Numbered from the stretch's first letter, positions 1 through 9,110 are shown. The stretch: DNA of 64,000 nucleotides from Streptosporangium minutum (GCF_002149035.1 NZ_NGFP01000015.1:1-64000), one strand, 5' to 3'. Made by a program: numbers and translations. Notes: generated by a model from the sequence alone, not told the origin.

Positions 1-2
1 CC

Positions 3-473
3 ACCCCCCTGCCCCTCCCGAGCCCGATCGGCGTCGAGGCGATCTCGCTGGCCGAGACCCTCGGGCGCGGCGCGCTCGCCATCGCCGCCTACGCCGCGCT
101 CGGCGTGATCCTGCTGATCATCGGCTTCTACGTGATCGACATGGCCATCCCCGGCAAGCTCAGCCATCTGATCAAGTCCGACCGCAACCCCAACGCCACC
201 CTGCTCACCGCCTCCGGCCTGGCCGCCGTCGGGCTCATCGTCGCGGCCTCCATCTGGTCATCGGGCGGAGCCCTGCACGAGGGCCTGCTCGCGACCGCGG
301 TCTTCGGCCTGGTGGGCATCGCCGTGCAGACGGTGGCGATGATCGCCTTCGACAAGGTCGCCGGGATGTCGGTCCGCGATCTGGTCAGCGAGCCCGAGCT
401 CCAGCCCGGCGCACGCCTGCTGGCGATCACCCACCTGGTCATCGGTCTGATCACCGCCGTCGCCGTCATCTGA
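3..473 (+). CDS. DUF350 family membrane protein, 5' end cut by the window
   Basis: The reading frame is open from the first bases of the window, so the start codon lies just outside; a GTG at 105 is internal because coding sequence continues upstream. The visible product (about 156 residues) has four hydrophobic segments and the pattern of DUF350 proteins: a first helix ending in a short polar Asp-Met-Ala motif, a charged loop with KSDRNPNA, a second helix, then two further helices. DUF350 proteins are small inner-membrane proteins of unknown role, often found beside potassium-channel-like or spermidine-synthase-like genes. The neighbour upstream is not visible. The gene ends 110 bp before the fatty-acid regulator and is probably unrelated to it. 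Confidence 0.75.
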   Translation, partial: TPLPLPSPIGVEAISLAETLGRGALAIAAYAALGVILLIIGFYVIDMAIPGKLSHLIKSDRNPNATLLTASGLAAVGLIVAASIWSSGGALHEGLLATAVFGLVGIAVQTVAMIAFDKVAGMSVRDLVSEPELQPGARLLAITHLVIGLITAVAVI

Positions 474-507
474 GCGGAGGCCCTCCGGCGCCCGGCCGTG
501 CGCGGAA

Positions 508-539
508 CCGTACAGAACAGGAGCCCGCACCCTGTACGG
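508..539. promoter_or_regulatory. Inverted repeat upstream of the PucR-type regulator gene
   Basis: CCGTACAG at 508-515 is the exact reverse complement of CTGTACGG at 532-539, with a 16-nt spacer. It lies in the 110-bp gap between the DUF350 gene and the regulator. The CTGTACGG half occurs again at 3883-3890 in front of acpP. It could be an operator (autoregulation) or a weak terminator hairpin for the upstream gene. Nothing in the sequence alone decides between them. Confidence 0.35.
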
Positions 540-583
540 CGCAGCGGCTGGCGCATCCCATGCGACCTGGCACTCTTAGTGAC

Positions 584-1825
584 GTGAGGGAGCGGAACGA
601 GCGAGGCAGCAGACACAGCGACGTCGTGGTCGAGCCCGGCGGGAAGGAGCCCGCCAGGAGGGAGCCCGACCCGGACCGGGTCAGGGAGGACACCACGCGC
701 AGGCTCGAACGGGCCATGGGCACGCTGGGCACGGCCGCCATGGCGAGGATGGAAGACCGGCTGATGTGGTTCCGCGTCCTGTCCGCCGAGGACAGGTCCT
801 GGGTCGGGCTGGTGGCCCAGGCAGGGATCGCCGCGTTCGTGGAGTGGTTCCAGCACGCCGGGGAGGGCCGTCCGACCCCCAGCATCGAGTTCTTCGGCAC
901 CGCCCCCCGCGAGCTCAAGCGCTCCATCTCGCTGCAGCAGACCGTGGACATCGTGCGGATCGTGGTCGAGGTGGTCGAGGCGCAGACCGGGGATCTGGCC
1001 GCGCCCGGCGGGGAGGACCAGCTCCAGCAGGCGATGCTCCGCTACACCCGCGACGTCGCTTTCGCCGCCGCCCAGGTCTACGCGCGGGAGGCCGAGGCGC
1101 GGGGCGCCTGGGACGCGCGGCTGGAGGCGCTGATCGTGGACGCGCTGGTCCGGGGCGAGGTCGACGACGGCCTGCACTCGTGGGCCGCGGCGCTCGGCTG
1201 GATCTCCTCCCCCGTCGTCGTGCTGGCCGGGCAGACGCCCGACAACGACCCTCAGACGGTGATCGACGGGCTGCGTGACCGGGGCCGCAGGTCCGGGCTG
1301 GACATGCTGGCGGGGGTCCAGGGCGACCGGCTGATCGTGATCGTGGGCGGTGCCGACAGCGTCAGCGCCGCGGCCAGGCACGTGGTGCCGCGCTTCGGTC
1401 CCGGGCCGATCGTGATCGGGCCCGAGGTGAACGACCTGCACGCGGCCGCGCGCTCGGCCCGGGCCGCGATCGCCGGCCTGCGGGCCGCCGGCGGCTGGCC
1501 GGACGCGCCCCGGCCGGTCCACGCAGAGGACCTGCTGGCCGAGCGCGCGATCGACGGGGACGCCGACGCCAGGGGCCAGCTGGTGGAGAACGTCTACCTT
1601 CCGCTGGTGGGCACGCCGCTTCTCGACACGCTCGCGACCTACCTCGAACAGGGCACCTCCCTGGAGGCCACGGCCCGGCTGCTTTTCGTGCATCCGAACA
1701 CGGTGCGCTACCGTCTTCGTAAGATCACCGAGCTGACCGGGTACCAGCCCACGGAGGGGCGTTCCGCCTTCACCCTCCAGGTGGGACTCATCCTCGGCCG
1801 CCTGTCCGAAACAATCGCGACCTAG
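584..1825 (+). CDS. fasR: PucR/CdaR-type transcriptional regulator of fatty-acid synthesis (FasR-like)
   Basis: This 413-residue protein ends in the helix-turn-helix typical of the PucR/CdaR family (residues about 370-405, TARLLFVHPNTVRYRLRKI), preceded by a GGDEF-like-fold middle region. In Streptomyces the gene in this position, directly upstream of fabD, encodes FasR, an activator of fabDHPF needed for membrane and storage-lipid synthesis; the same role is inferred from synteny. The start is uncertain: GTG 584 opens a Ser/Arg/Glu-rich N-terminus (RERNERGSRHSD) that resembles a dispersed actinomycete repeat. ATG 560 is in frame upstream and ATG 716 begins the conserved part. No good Shine-Dalgarno sequence precedes 560 or 584, so a leaderless message is possible. 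Confidence 0.85.
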   Translation: MRERNERGSRHSDVVVEPGGKEPARREPDPDRVREDTTRRLERAMGTLGTAAMARMEDRLMWFRVLSAEDRSWVGLVAQAGIAAFVEWFQHAGEGRPTPSIEFFGTAPRELKRSISLQQTVDIVRIVVEVVEAQTGDLAAPGGEDQLQQAMLRYTRDVAFAAAQVYAREAEARGAWDARLEALIVDALVRGEVDDGLHSWAAALGWISSPVVVLAGQTPDNDPQTVIDGLRDRGRRSGLDMLAGVQGDRLIVIVGGADSVSAAARHVVPRFGPGPIVIGPEVNDLHAAARSARAAIAGLRAAGGWPDAPRPVHAEDLLAERAIDGDADARGQLVENVYLPLVGTPLLDTLATYLEQGTSLEATARLLFVHPNTVRYRLRKITELTGYQPTEGRSAFTLQVGLILGRLSETIAT

Positions 1826-1942
1826 AGGTCCTTACTTAACCTCAGCGAAACCTCCGCTGTAGCCTTCCTACAAAAAGGTGTGGATAAAGTTCGTTCGTAT
1901 CCTTATCCGTGTAGCAGACTCCTACAGGGCAGGCTGGATTTC
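1826..1942 (+). promoter_or_regulatory. fabD promoter region with a GGATAA/TTATCC inverted repeat
   Basis: This 117-bp gap is clearly more AT-rich than its surroundings. GGATAA at 1882-1887 is matched by TTATCC at 1903-1908; including flanks, about 8 of 10 positions per arm are symmetric. The centre-to-centre distance is about two helical turns, suiting a dimeric activator. By analogy with Streptomyces, FasR binds upstream of fabD, so this repeat is a candidate FasR site. The promoter elements themselves cannot be assigned with confidence. Confidence 0.4.
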
Positions 1943-2848
1943 GTGCTCGTCATCGTCGCTCCGGGCCAAGGCGCCCAGACCCCAGGTTTCCTCGCCCCAT
2001 GGCTCGAAATACCGGGCCTGGCGGATCGCCTGTCCGCGTGGTCCGACCTGGTCGGCCTCGATCTGGTCGCCTACGGGACCACCGCCGGCGCGGACGAGAT
2101 CCGTGACACCGCGGTCGCCCAGCCACTGCTCGTGGCCGCCGGACTGGCCGTGGCGGAGGTCCTCGGGGCCTCCCCCGCCATCGTCGCCGGGCACAGCGTC
2201 GGGGAGCTGACCGCCGCCGCCCTGGCCGGAGTCCTCACCCCCGAGCAGGCCCTGACCCTCGTCCGCGAGCGCGGCCAGGCCATGGCCAAGGCCGCCGCGG
2301 TCACCGAGACCGGCATGCTCGCCGTCCTCGGCGGCGCCGAGGACGACGTGCTGGCGGCCATCGCCGGGCACGGTCTCACCCCGGCCAACATCAACGGCGC
2401 CGGGCAGATCGTGGCCGGTGGCACGCTGGCGCAGCTGGAGGCGTTCAGGGCCGAGCCGCCCGCGCGGGCCCGGCTGATCCCGCTCTCGGTGGCCGGCGCC
2501 TTCCACACGGTGCACATGGCCCCCGCGGTCGACCACCTGCGCAAGGCCGCCGCCGGCATCACACCCGGCGACCCGTCCACCACCCTGCTGTCCAACGCGG
2601 ACGGCGCGGCGGTCACCAGCGGCGCCGAGTTCGTGGAGCGTCTGATCAATCAGGTCGCCAACCCGGTACGCTGGGACGCCTGCATGGCCACGATGGCCGA
2701 CCGGGGCGTCACCGCGATGATCGAGCTGGTCCCCGGCGGCACCCTCACCGGCCTGGCCAAGCGCGCCCTGCGCGGGGTGGCCACCGTCGCTCTGAAGACC
2801 CCTGACGACCTGGACGCGGCCCGCGGGGTTCTCAGTGGGTCGGCGTGA
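1943..2848 (+). CDS. fabD: Malonyl-CoA:ACP S-malonyltransferase (FabD)
   Basis: FabD moves malonyl groups from CoA to acyl carrier protein to supply extender units for type II fatty-acid synthesis in the cytoplasm. The 301-residue product begins APGQGAQTPGF, the family's N-terminal signature. It carries the nucleophile motif GHSVGE with Ser85 and the downstream His in AGAFHTVHM (about residue 194). GTG 1943 is chosen because the product then begins right at the conserved region; an in-frame ATG at 1880 would add 21 unconserved residues across the promoter region. Length matches the family (about 300-315). First gene of the fab operon, 74 bp before fabH. Confidence 0.95.
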   Translation: MLVIVAPGQGAQTPGFLAPWLEIPGLADRLSAWSDLVGLDLVAYGTTAGADEIRDTAVAQPLLVAAGLAVAEVLGASPAIVAGHSVGELTAAALAGVLTPEQALTLVRERGQAMAKAAAVTETGMLAVLGGAEDDVLAAIAGHGLTPANINGAGQIVAGGTLAQLEAFRAEPPARARLIPLSVAGAFHTVHMAPAVDHLRKAAAGITPGDPSTTLLSNADGAAVTSGAEFVERLINQVANPVRWDACMATMADRGVTAMIELVPGGTLTGLAKRALRGVATVALKTPDDLDAARGVLSGSA

Positions 2849-2922
2849 AGCCGGCGCGGTGAGCGCGGTGGTCCACGAGGCACGAGTGGCCTCCGCAGCT
2901 AACGAGGAGTGGTGAGCGACGG

Positions 2923-3879
2923 ATGAAGATCATGAATGGCGCTCCTGGCGCGAAGATCCTGGCCTTCGGCCACTATCAGCCGTCCAAGGTGGTCACCAAC
3001 GACGATCTGTCGGCGACCATGGAGACCAACGACGCGTGGATCCAGAGCCGCGTCGGCATCAAGGAGCGCCGGATCGCCCCCGAGGGCGAGTCCGAGATCG
3101 ATCTGGCCGTTCAGGCGGGCGGCAAGGCCCTCGCCGCGAGCGGGCTGGCGGTCACCGACATCGACCTGGTGATCGTCGCCACCTGCACGCTGGAGACGCA
3201 GATCCCCAACGCGGCCGGCCGGGTGGCCACCCGGCTCGGCATCGACGCCCCCGGCGCCTTCGACGTGAACACCGCCTGCTCCGGCTTCTGTTACGCGCTG
3301 GCCGTCGCCAACGACGCGGTCCGCGCGGGCTCGGCCACCAACGTGCTGGTGATCGGCACCGAGAAGCTCTCCCAGTGGATCGACTGGACCGACCGGGCCA
3401 CCGCGGTGATCTTCGCCGACGGCGCGGGTGCCGCGGTCGTCGGCCCGTCCGACACCCCCCGGATCGGCCCGGTGGTGTGGGGCAGCGCCGGCGACAAGTC
3501 CGACGCGATCATCATCAAGGACCGTGACTCCTTCCTGCACCAGGAAGGCCAGGCCGTGTTCCGCTGGGCCACCACCGCGCTTCACCCGGTGGCCAAGGAG
3601 ATCTGCGAGCGCGCCGGGGTGGCCCCCTCCGACCTCGCGGCCTTCGTGCCCCACCAGGCCAACCTGCGCATCATCGAGGCCATCGCACGTAAGCTCGGCG
3701 CCGACAACGCCGTCATCGCCAAGGACATCGTGCTGGCGGGCAACACCTCCGCGGCCTCGATCCCGCTGGCGCTGTCCCGGATGATCGAGCGCGGCGAAGT
3801 CCGGTCGGGCGACCTCGCCCTGCTGCTGGGCTTCGGCGCCGGCCTGACCTACGCCGGTCAGGTCATCGAGGTCCCCTGA
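2923..3879 (+). CDS. fabH: Beta-ketoacyl-ACP synthase III (FabH)
   Basis: FabH condenses an acyl-CoA starter with malonyl-ACP, initiating fatty-acid chains; in actinomycetes the starters are usually branched short acyl-CoAs. The 318-residue protein shows the full catalytic triad: Cys119 in NTACSGF, His244 in VPHQANLRI and Asn274 in LAGNTSAAS. ATG 2923 follows a weak GACGG; a second in-frame ATG at 2932 would remove three residues. It sits between fabD and acpP in the expected order. The 91-bp gap to acpP holds two stable hairpins, described separately, which may uncouple expression of the two genes. Confidence 0.95.
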   Translation: MKIMNGAPGAKILAFGHYQPSKVVTNDDLSATMETNDAWIQSRVGIKERRIAPEGESEIDLAVQAGGKALAASGLAVTDIDLVIVATCTLETQIPNAAGRVATRLGIDAPGAFDVNTACSGFCYALAVANDAVRAGSATNVLVIGTEKLSQWIDWTDRATAVIFADGAGAAVVGPSDTPRIGPVVWGSAGDKSDAIIIKDRDSFLHQEGQAVFRWATTALHPVAKEICERAGVAPSDLAAFVPHQANLRIIEAIARKLGADNAVIAKDIVLAGNTSAASIPLALSRMIERGEVRSGDLALLLGFGAGLTYAGQVIEVP

Positions 3880-3884
3880 GACCT

Positions 3885-3932
3885 GTACGGCTCCGGCCGT
3901 GCGGAACAAAGCTTGTACGGCTCCGGCCGTGC
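3885..3932 (+). repeat. Two tandem UCCG-tetraloop hairpins between fabH and acpP
   Basis: A 26-bp unit (3884-3909 and 3914-3939, one mismatch, period 30) is repeated twice just before acpP. Each unit folds as GTACGGC, loop TCCG, GCCGTGC: seven pairs including one G-U closed by a UNCG-class tetraloop (3885-3902 and 3915-3932). The second hairpin ends 22 nt before the acpP Shine-Dalgarno sequence AAGGAG (3955-3960). No U-run follows, so they look more like RNA-processing or stabilising elements, or DNA binding sites, than a terminator. Confidence 0.7.
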
Positions 3933-3970
3933 AGAACAAGAAGAAACCGAATTCAAGGAGAACAAGCGAC

Positions 3971-4210
3971 ATGGCTCTGACCGAGCAGGAGATCCTCGCT
4001 GGTATCGGCAAGATCATCAACGAGATCACCGGCATCCCGGCCTCCGAGGTCAGCCCGGAGAAGAACTTCGTGGACGACCTCGACATCGACTCGCTGTCCA
4101 TGGTCGAGATCGCCGTCGCCGCCCAGGACGAGTTCGGCGTCGAGATCCCGGACGAGCAGCTCAAGCACCTGAAGACCGTCAAGGACGTCATCAACTTCAT
4201 CCAGAACTGA
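3971..4210 (+). CDS. acpP: Acyl carrier protein
   Basis: A 79-residue acidic protein with the phosphopantetheine attachment motif DIDSLSMVEI; Ser41 is the modified residue. It carries growing acyl chains for the fatty-acid synthase. ATG 3971 has a strong AAGGAG ten bases upstream, better than any ribosome site elsewhere in this operon, consistent with ACP being needed in large excess. The upstream twin hairpins may serve the same end by stabilising a processed acpP message. Start and length agree with actinobacterial AcpP. Confidence 0.96.
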   Translation: MALTEQEILAGIGKIINEITGIPASEVSPEKNFVDDLDIDSLSMVEIAVAAQDEFGVEIPDEQLKHLKTVKDVINFIQN

Positions 4211-4262
4211 GACGTCTGAAGATTTCCCGGATTTGACCCGCGATTCACAAGGAGCGCAGAAC

Positions 4263-5495
<1,233 letters not shown>

Positions 5496-5508
5496 CAGGG
5501 AGCCAGTG

Positions 5509-6930
5509 ATGACCGTGCTCGACAACAGGGTGGTGACCGACACCTCCGACAAGGAGGTTGACGATCCTCGCGATCCCCAGGTGCGACTCGCGGCCCTTCT
5601 CGACGAGGGCTCGGTCCGGCTGATCTCCCCCGTGGACCGCAGCGGCGTGCTCGCCGCGACGGGCCGCGTGGAGGGCGTGCCTGTGGTGGTGTTCGTCAGC
5701 GACGCCCGTGTCCAGGGCGGCGCGATGGGCAGCGAGGGCTGCGAGCACATCGTGCACGCCTACGACGTCGCGGTCCGCGAGCGGGTCCCGGTCATCGGCG
5801 TCTGGCACTCGGGCGGCGCCCGCCTGGCCGAGGGCGTCGAGTCGCTGCACGCGGTCGGCCGTGTCTTCGCCGCGATGACCCGGGCCTCCGGCGTCGTGCC
5901 GCAGCTGTCCGTGGTGGTCGGCCCCGCGGCCGGCGGCGCCGCGTACGGCCCGGCGCTGACCGACATCGTGATCCTGGCCGACGAGGGCCGCATCTTCGTC
6001 ACCGGCCCCGACGTGGTCCGCAGCGTGACCGGCGAGCAGATCGACATGGCCGCGCTCGGCGGCCCCGAGCCGCACAGCAAGCGCAGCGGCGTCGTGCACA
6101 TCGTCACCAAGAACGAGACCGAGGCCTACGTCCAGGCCCGCCGCCTGGCGGTGCTCCTGGGCCACCAGGGCCGGGTCCGCGGCGACATCGAGGAGGTCGA
6201 CTTCTCCGGCCTGCTGCCGGAGAACGTCCGCCGCGCCTATGACGTCAAGCCGCTGGTCAAAGGCCTGCTCGACGAGCCGGGCGTCGAGCTGCACCCCAAG
6301 TGGGCGCCCAACATCGTCACCACGCTGGGCCGTCTCGGGGGCCGGACCATCGGTGTGATCGCCAACAACCCCATGCGTCTGGGCGGCTGCCTGGACTCCG
6401 CCTCCGCCGAGAAGGCCGCCCGGTTCGTCCGGATGTGCGATGCCTTCGGGGTGCCGCTGGTCGTCCTGGTGGACGTCCCCGGCTACCTCCCCGGCGTCGG
6501 CCAGGAGCACGACGGCGTGGTCCGCCGCGGCGCCAAGCTCCTGCACGCCTTCGCCGAGGCCTCGGTGCCGCGGATCACGGTGGTGACCCGCAAGGCGTAC
6601 GGCGGCGCCTACATCGCGATGAACTCCCGTTCGCTGGGCGCCACCCGGGTCTTCGGCTGGCCGACCACCCAGATCGCGGTCATGGGAGCGGTCGCCGCGG
6701 TCCGCATCCTCAAGCGCCGTGAGCTCGCGGCGGCACCGGAGGAGGAGCGCGCGGCCGTGGAGGCCAGGCTCGCCGAGGAGCACGAGATCCTCGCCGGCGG
6801 CCTCGACCGGGCCATCGAGCTCGGCGTGGTGGACGAGGTCATCAAGCCCGAGGAGACCCGCGGCGCCATCGCCAGGATCCTGGCCCAGGCCACCCCGGCC
6901 CGCGGCGCCCACGGGAACATCCCGCTCTGA
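5509..6930 (+). CDS. Acyl-CoA carboxylase carboxyltransferase subunit (AccD/PccB type)
   Basis: This 473-residue protein is the beta (carboxyltransferase) chain of a biotin-dependent acyl-CoA carboxylase, with the two crotonase-like halves. The N half contains WHSGGARLAEG and GPAAGGAAYGPALTD; the C half contains GVIANNPMRLGGCLDS, DVPGYLPGVGQEHDGV and KAYGGAYIAMNS. It would transfer CO2 from biotin to acetyl- or propionyl-CoA, making malonyl- or methylmalonyl-CoA. ATG 5509 follows AGGGAG by six bases. In mycobacteria accD6 closes the FAS-II operon in the same way, suggesting it feeds malonyl-CoA directly to FabD here. No biotin-carboxylase subunit is nearby. Substrate preference cannot be read from the sequence. 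Confidence 0.92.
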   Translation: MTVLDNRVVTDTSDKEVDDPRDPQVRLAALLDEGSVRLISPVDRSGVLAATGRVEGVPVVVFVSDARVQGGAMGSEGCEHIVHAYDVAVRERVPVIGVWHSGGARLAEGVESLHAVGRVFAAMTRASGVVPQLSVVVGPAAGGAAYGPALTDIVILADEGRIFVTGPDVVRSVTGEQIDMAALGGPEPHSKRSGVVHIVTKNETEAYVQARRLAVLLGHQGRVRGDIEEVDFSGLLPENVRRAYDVKPLVKGLLDEPGVELHPKWAPNIVTTLGRLGGRTIGVIANNPMRLGGCLDSASAEKAARFVRMCDAFGVPLVVLVDVPGYLPGVGQEHDGVVRRGAKLLHAFAEASVPRITVVTRKAYGGAYIAMNSRSLGATRVFGWPTTQIAVMGAVAAVRILKRRELAAAPEEERAAVEARLAEEHEILAGGLDRAIELGVVDEVIKPEETRGAIARILAQATPARGAHGNIPL

Positions 6931-6940
6931 CCCGCTTCAG

Positions 6941-6975
6941 CGACGCCCCCGCCGGCCCCGCCGGCGGGGGCGTCG
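6941..6975 (+). terminator. Strong hairpin terminator of the fab operon
   Basis: CGACGCCCCCGCCGG (6941-6955) pairs perfectly with its reverse complement at 6961-6975 around a 5-nt loop, eleven bases after the carboxyltransferase stop. A short pyrimidine run (TGCTTTCCCC) follows. It is the most stable hairpin seen in the window. Confidence 0.9.
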
Positions 6976-7334
6976 TGCTTTCCCCAGCACGGGCCGTCTC
7001 CCCGGCGCGCGGCACGGGCGTGATCCCTCAGCCCGCCCGAGGGAACGGTCGAGCACGGAACCGTCCGCTTCAGACGGACGTCAGAGCACGGACCTGTCCG
7101 CCCGGGAAGCGGAAGAGACGTCATGAGCCGTTCTGAGACGGCCTGAGGGGCGGCCTGAGGGGGCTTGAGGCGGCTCGGGGCCGGAGATGGCCCGAGGTGG
7201 CCCGGAGAGCCCGCTCGGAGGCGCGGACAGGATCTCCGGAGGCGCGGCAGAGCCCGGGCGTGGGCGGGCTCCGGGGCGCGGGCTCCTTCCCTTTCCGTTC
7301 TCGGAGGTCTGCGTACCCGGAGAGGATCGCCTGA
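6976..7334. other. Non-coding gap between the fab operon and DUF3145
   Basis: No convincing gene is present. It holds a direct repeat of GAGCACGGA..GTCCG (7051-7067 and 7084-7100), a small inverted repeat near 7060-7082 (ACCGTCCG/CGGACG), and a G-rich stretch at 7138-7180 of degenerate GGCCTGAGGGG units. Short open frames here have no ribosome site and no recognisable product. It may be decayed sequence between two convergent genes. Confidence 0.5.
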
Positions 7335-7829
7335 TCAGACCGCGGCGTGCAGCCAGCGGACCGGGGCGCCCTCCCCCGCGTAGCGGAACGACTCAAGCTC
7401 GGCGTCCCACTGCTTCCCGAGCAGGCGGTCCAGTTCCTCCTCCAGCACCACCCGGCCCTGACGCGCCATCAACATGGCCGAGCGCAGCCGGTCCTCGGGC
7501 ACCAGGATGTCACCCGAGGCCCCGATCACCGCCGTGAAGGCGCCAAGGGACGGGGTGTAGGCATGACGGGACCCGTCGGCACCCGGCGAGGCGTCCTCGG
7601 TGATCTCGAAGCGGATACGCTGCCAGCCCATCAACGACGAGGTGATGGCAGCTGCGGTCCCGACACGGGCCTCCCATTCGGCCTGTGCGCGCACGTGGCC
7701 GGGCGCGGCAGGCTGCGGAGTCCAGGTCAGGTCCACGGGTACGCCAAGGACACCCGCGACCGCCCATTCGATATGAGGGCACAGCGCAGGCTGAGCTGAG
7801 TGGACGTAAAGCACGCCACGAGCAGACAC
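7335..7829 (-). CDS. DUF3145 family protein
   Basis: A 164-residue protein that starts SARGVLYVHSAQPALCPH and ends RYAGEGAPVRWLHAAV, both hallmarks of the actinobacterial DUF3145 family. Its gene sits next to the fabDHPF cluster in Streptomyces as well. The function is unknown; the strict association with fatty-acid synthesis genes suggests a lipid-related role, but that is inference. GTG 7829 is chosen because GGGAGG precedes it by about five bases; an upstream in-frame start at 7889 adds residues not seen in the family. It is convergent with the fab operon. Confidence 0.88.
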   Translation of the reverse strand: MSARGVLYVHSAQPALCPHIEWAVAGVLGVPVDLTWTPQPAAPGHVRAQAEWEARVGTAAAITSSLMGWQRIRFEITEDASPGADGSRHAYTPSLGAFTAVIGASGDILVPEDRLRSAMLMARQGRVVLEEELDRLLGKQWDAELESFRYAGEGAPVRWLHAAV

Positions 7830-8034
7830 CGGACCTCCCGTTTCGTACGAGGTGCGCCTTCCCCAACGGCCTCGTCCCAGGATGATCACAAGTGACTGAA
7901 GGAGAGACTACCGTCGGTTGTGACGCCGCACCAGAGGGGGGTCATACCGAGATGTTGTGCCACGGGCGCCTGGCTCGGGGCATTCTCGGAGGAGAGAAGA
8001 CGCAGCGACCTGGTGATCAACCCCGGAGGGCCGG

Positions 8035-9087
8035 ATGGACGCCGACATCATACGGGTGGAGCCCGTGCCCGGAGCACCCGCGCTGATCAGGCCTGGCCAG
8101 CTGCTGACCGACGCCTCGGGGATGGCCGCCGTCTCCCGGTGGACCACCGCCGTGGCCGAGGTCGAGGGGATCTTCCGCATACGGCTCTCGCCCGGCGTGG
8201 ACGTCTGCGATCTGGTGACGGCGGTGCGAGGCCGGGGCCACCCCGCCTCCCCCAACCACGTCCTGGTGGGCCAGCCGCTCTTCTTCGGCGGCCCGGCCTC
8301 CCGCCCCTTTCCGGCCGACCCCCTCCCGCTGCCCGAGGCTGCCGCAGACGCGGTGACCGTGGCCGTGGCCGACACCGGCCTGACCGCGCACCCCTGGTGG
8401 CGGAGGCAGGCCTGGTTCCTGGAGCAGCGGCGCGAGGCCGCCGAGCTGCCCGACTCGGACGGCGACGGCGAGCTGGACGCCCAGGCCGGGCACGGCACGT
8501 TCGTCGCCGGGCTGGTGCTGCGCTCGGCTCCCGGCGCGCGGGTGCGCCCGCTGCGGGTGTTGGACAGCCACGGCACCGGGGACGAGGCGGGGCTGCTGCG
8601 GACCCTGATCCGGCTGCGGGACGACCCGCCCCAGGTTCTCAACCTCTCCTTCGGCGGCCACACCTTCGACGATCGCCCCTCGCCGCTGGTGGAGGCCGCC
8701 CTGGCCGGGCTGCGCGCCACCGCCGTGGTCGCCTGCGCGGGCAACACGGCCTCGGACCGCCCGTTCTGGCCCGCGGCGCTGCCCGAGGTGATCGCCGTCG
8801 GCGCGCTGGACGCGGCCGAGGAGGTCAGGGCCCCCTTCTCCGCGTACGGCCCGTGGGTGGACGCCTGCGCCCGGGGCGAGTGGCTGACCAGTTCCTTCCT
8901 CGAACACGGGGCCTTCCGGGGCTACGCGCACTGGAGCGGGACCTCCTTCGCCGCGGCCGTGGTCAGCGGGGTGATCGCGGCGGCGGCCCGGGACAGGACC
9001 CCGCGGGAGGCCGCCGCGCACGTCCTCGATCCACTGAGGACCCGGCAAATCCCGGATCTGGGTGTTGCGGTGCCCATGCCGAGGTAA
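8035..9087 (+). CDS. Cytoplasmic subtilisin-like serine protease (S8 family)
   Basis: The 350-residue product carries the complete subtilase triad: Asp113 in VAVADTGL, His153 in AGHGTFVAG and Ser304 in SGTSFAAAV, with oxyanion Asn237 in CAGNTA. It has no signal peptide, no membrane anchor and a short N-terminal region of about 100 residues (DIIRVEPVPG...), so it probably acts inside the cell, unlike secreted subtilisins or membrane-anchored mycosins. ATG 8035 follows GGAGGG by four bases. It ends 61 bp before an ECF sigma gene and is followed by a CHAT protease gene, giving two unrelated protease folds in one cassette. Targets are unknown; cleavage of a regulator or of partner proteins is a plausible inference. 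Confidence 0.9.
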   Translation: MDADIIRVEPVPGAPALIRPGQLLTDASGMAAVSRWTTAVAEVEGIFRIRLSPGVDVCDLVTAVRGRGHPASPNHVLVGQPLFFGGPASRPFPADPLPLPEAAADAVTVAVADTGLTAHPWWRRQAWFLEQRREAAELPDSDGDGELDAQAGHGTFVAGLVLRSAPGARVRPLRVLDSHGTGDEAGLLRTLIRLRDDPPQVLNLSFGGHTFDDRPSPLVEAALAGLRATAVVACAGNTASDRPFWPAALPEVIAVGALDAAEEVRAPFSAYGPWVDACARGEWLTSSFLEHGAFRGYAHWSGTSFAAAVVSGVIAAAARDRTPREAAAHVLDPLRTRQIPDLGVAVPMPR

Positions 9088-9110
9088 AGTCTCACCCAAA
9101 GTCTTCGCGT

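Noticed and set aside
128-1693. Long minus-strand open frame opposite the regulator gene
   Set aside because: Composition is Gly/Arg/His/Pro-rich with no family pattern; the plus strand encodes a clear PucR-type regulator. Long antisense frames are expected at this GC content.
7138-7180. G-rich GGCCTGAGGGG stretch as a possible quadruplex regulator
   Set aside because: G-runs are irregular and the stretch lies between convergent genes; no support for function.
7892-8086. 64-codon frame before the subtilase gene
   Set aside because: Overlaps the subtilase start, has no ribosome site at its GTG, and shows no conserved feature.
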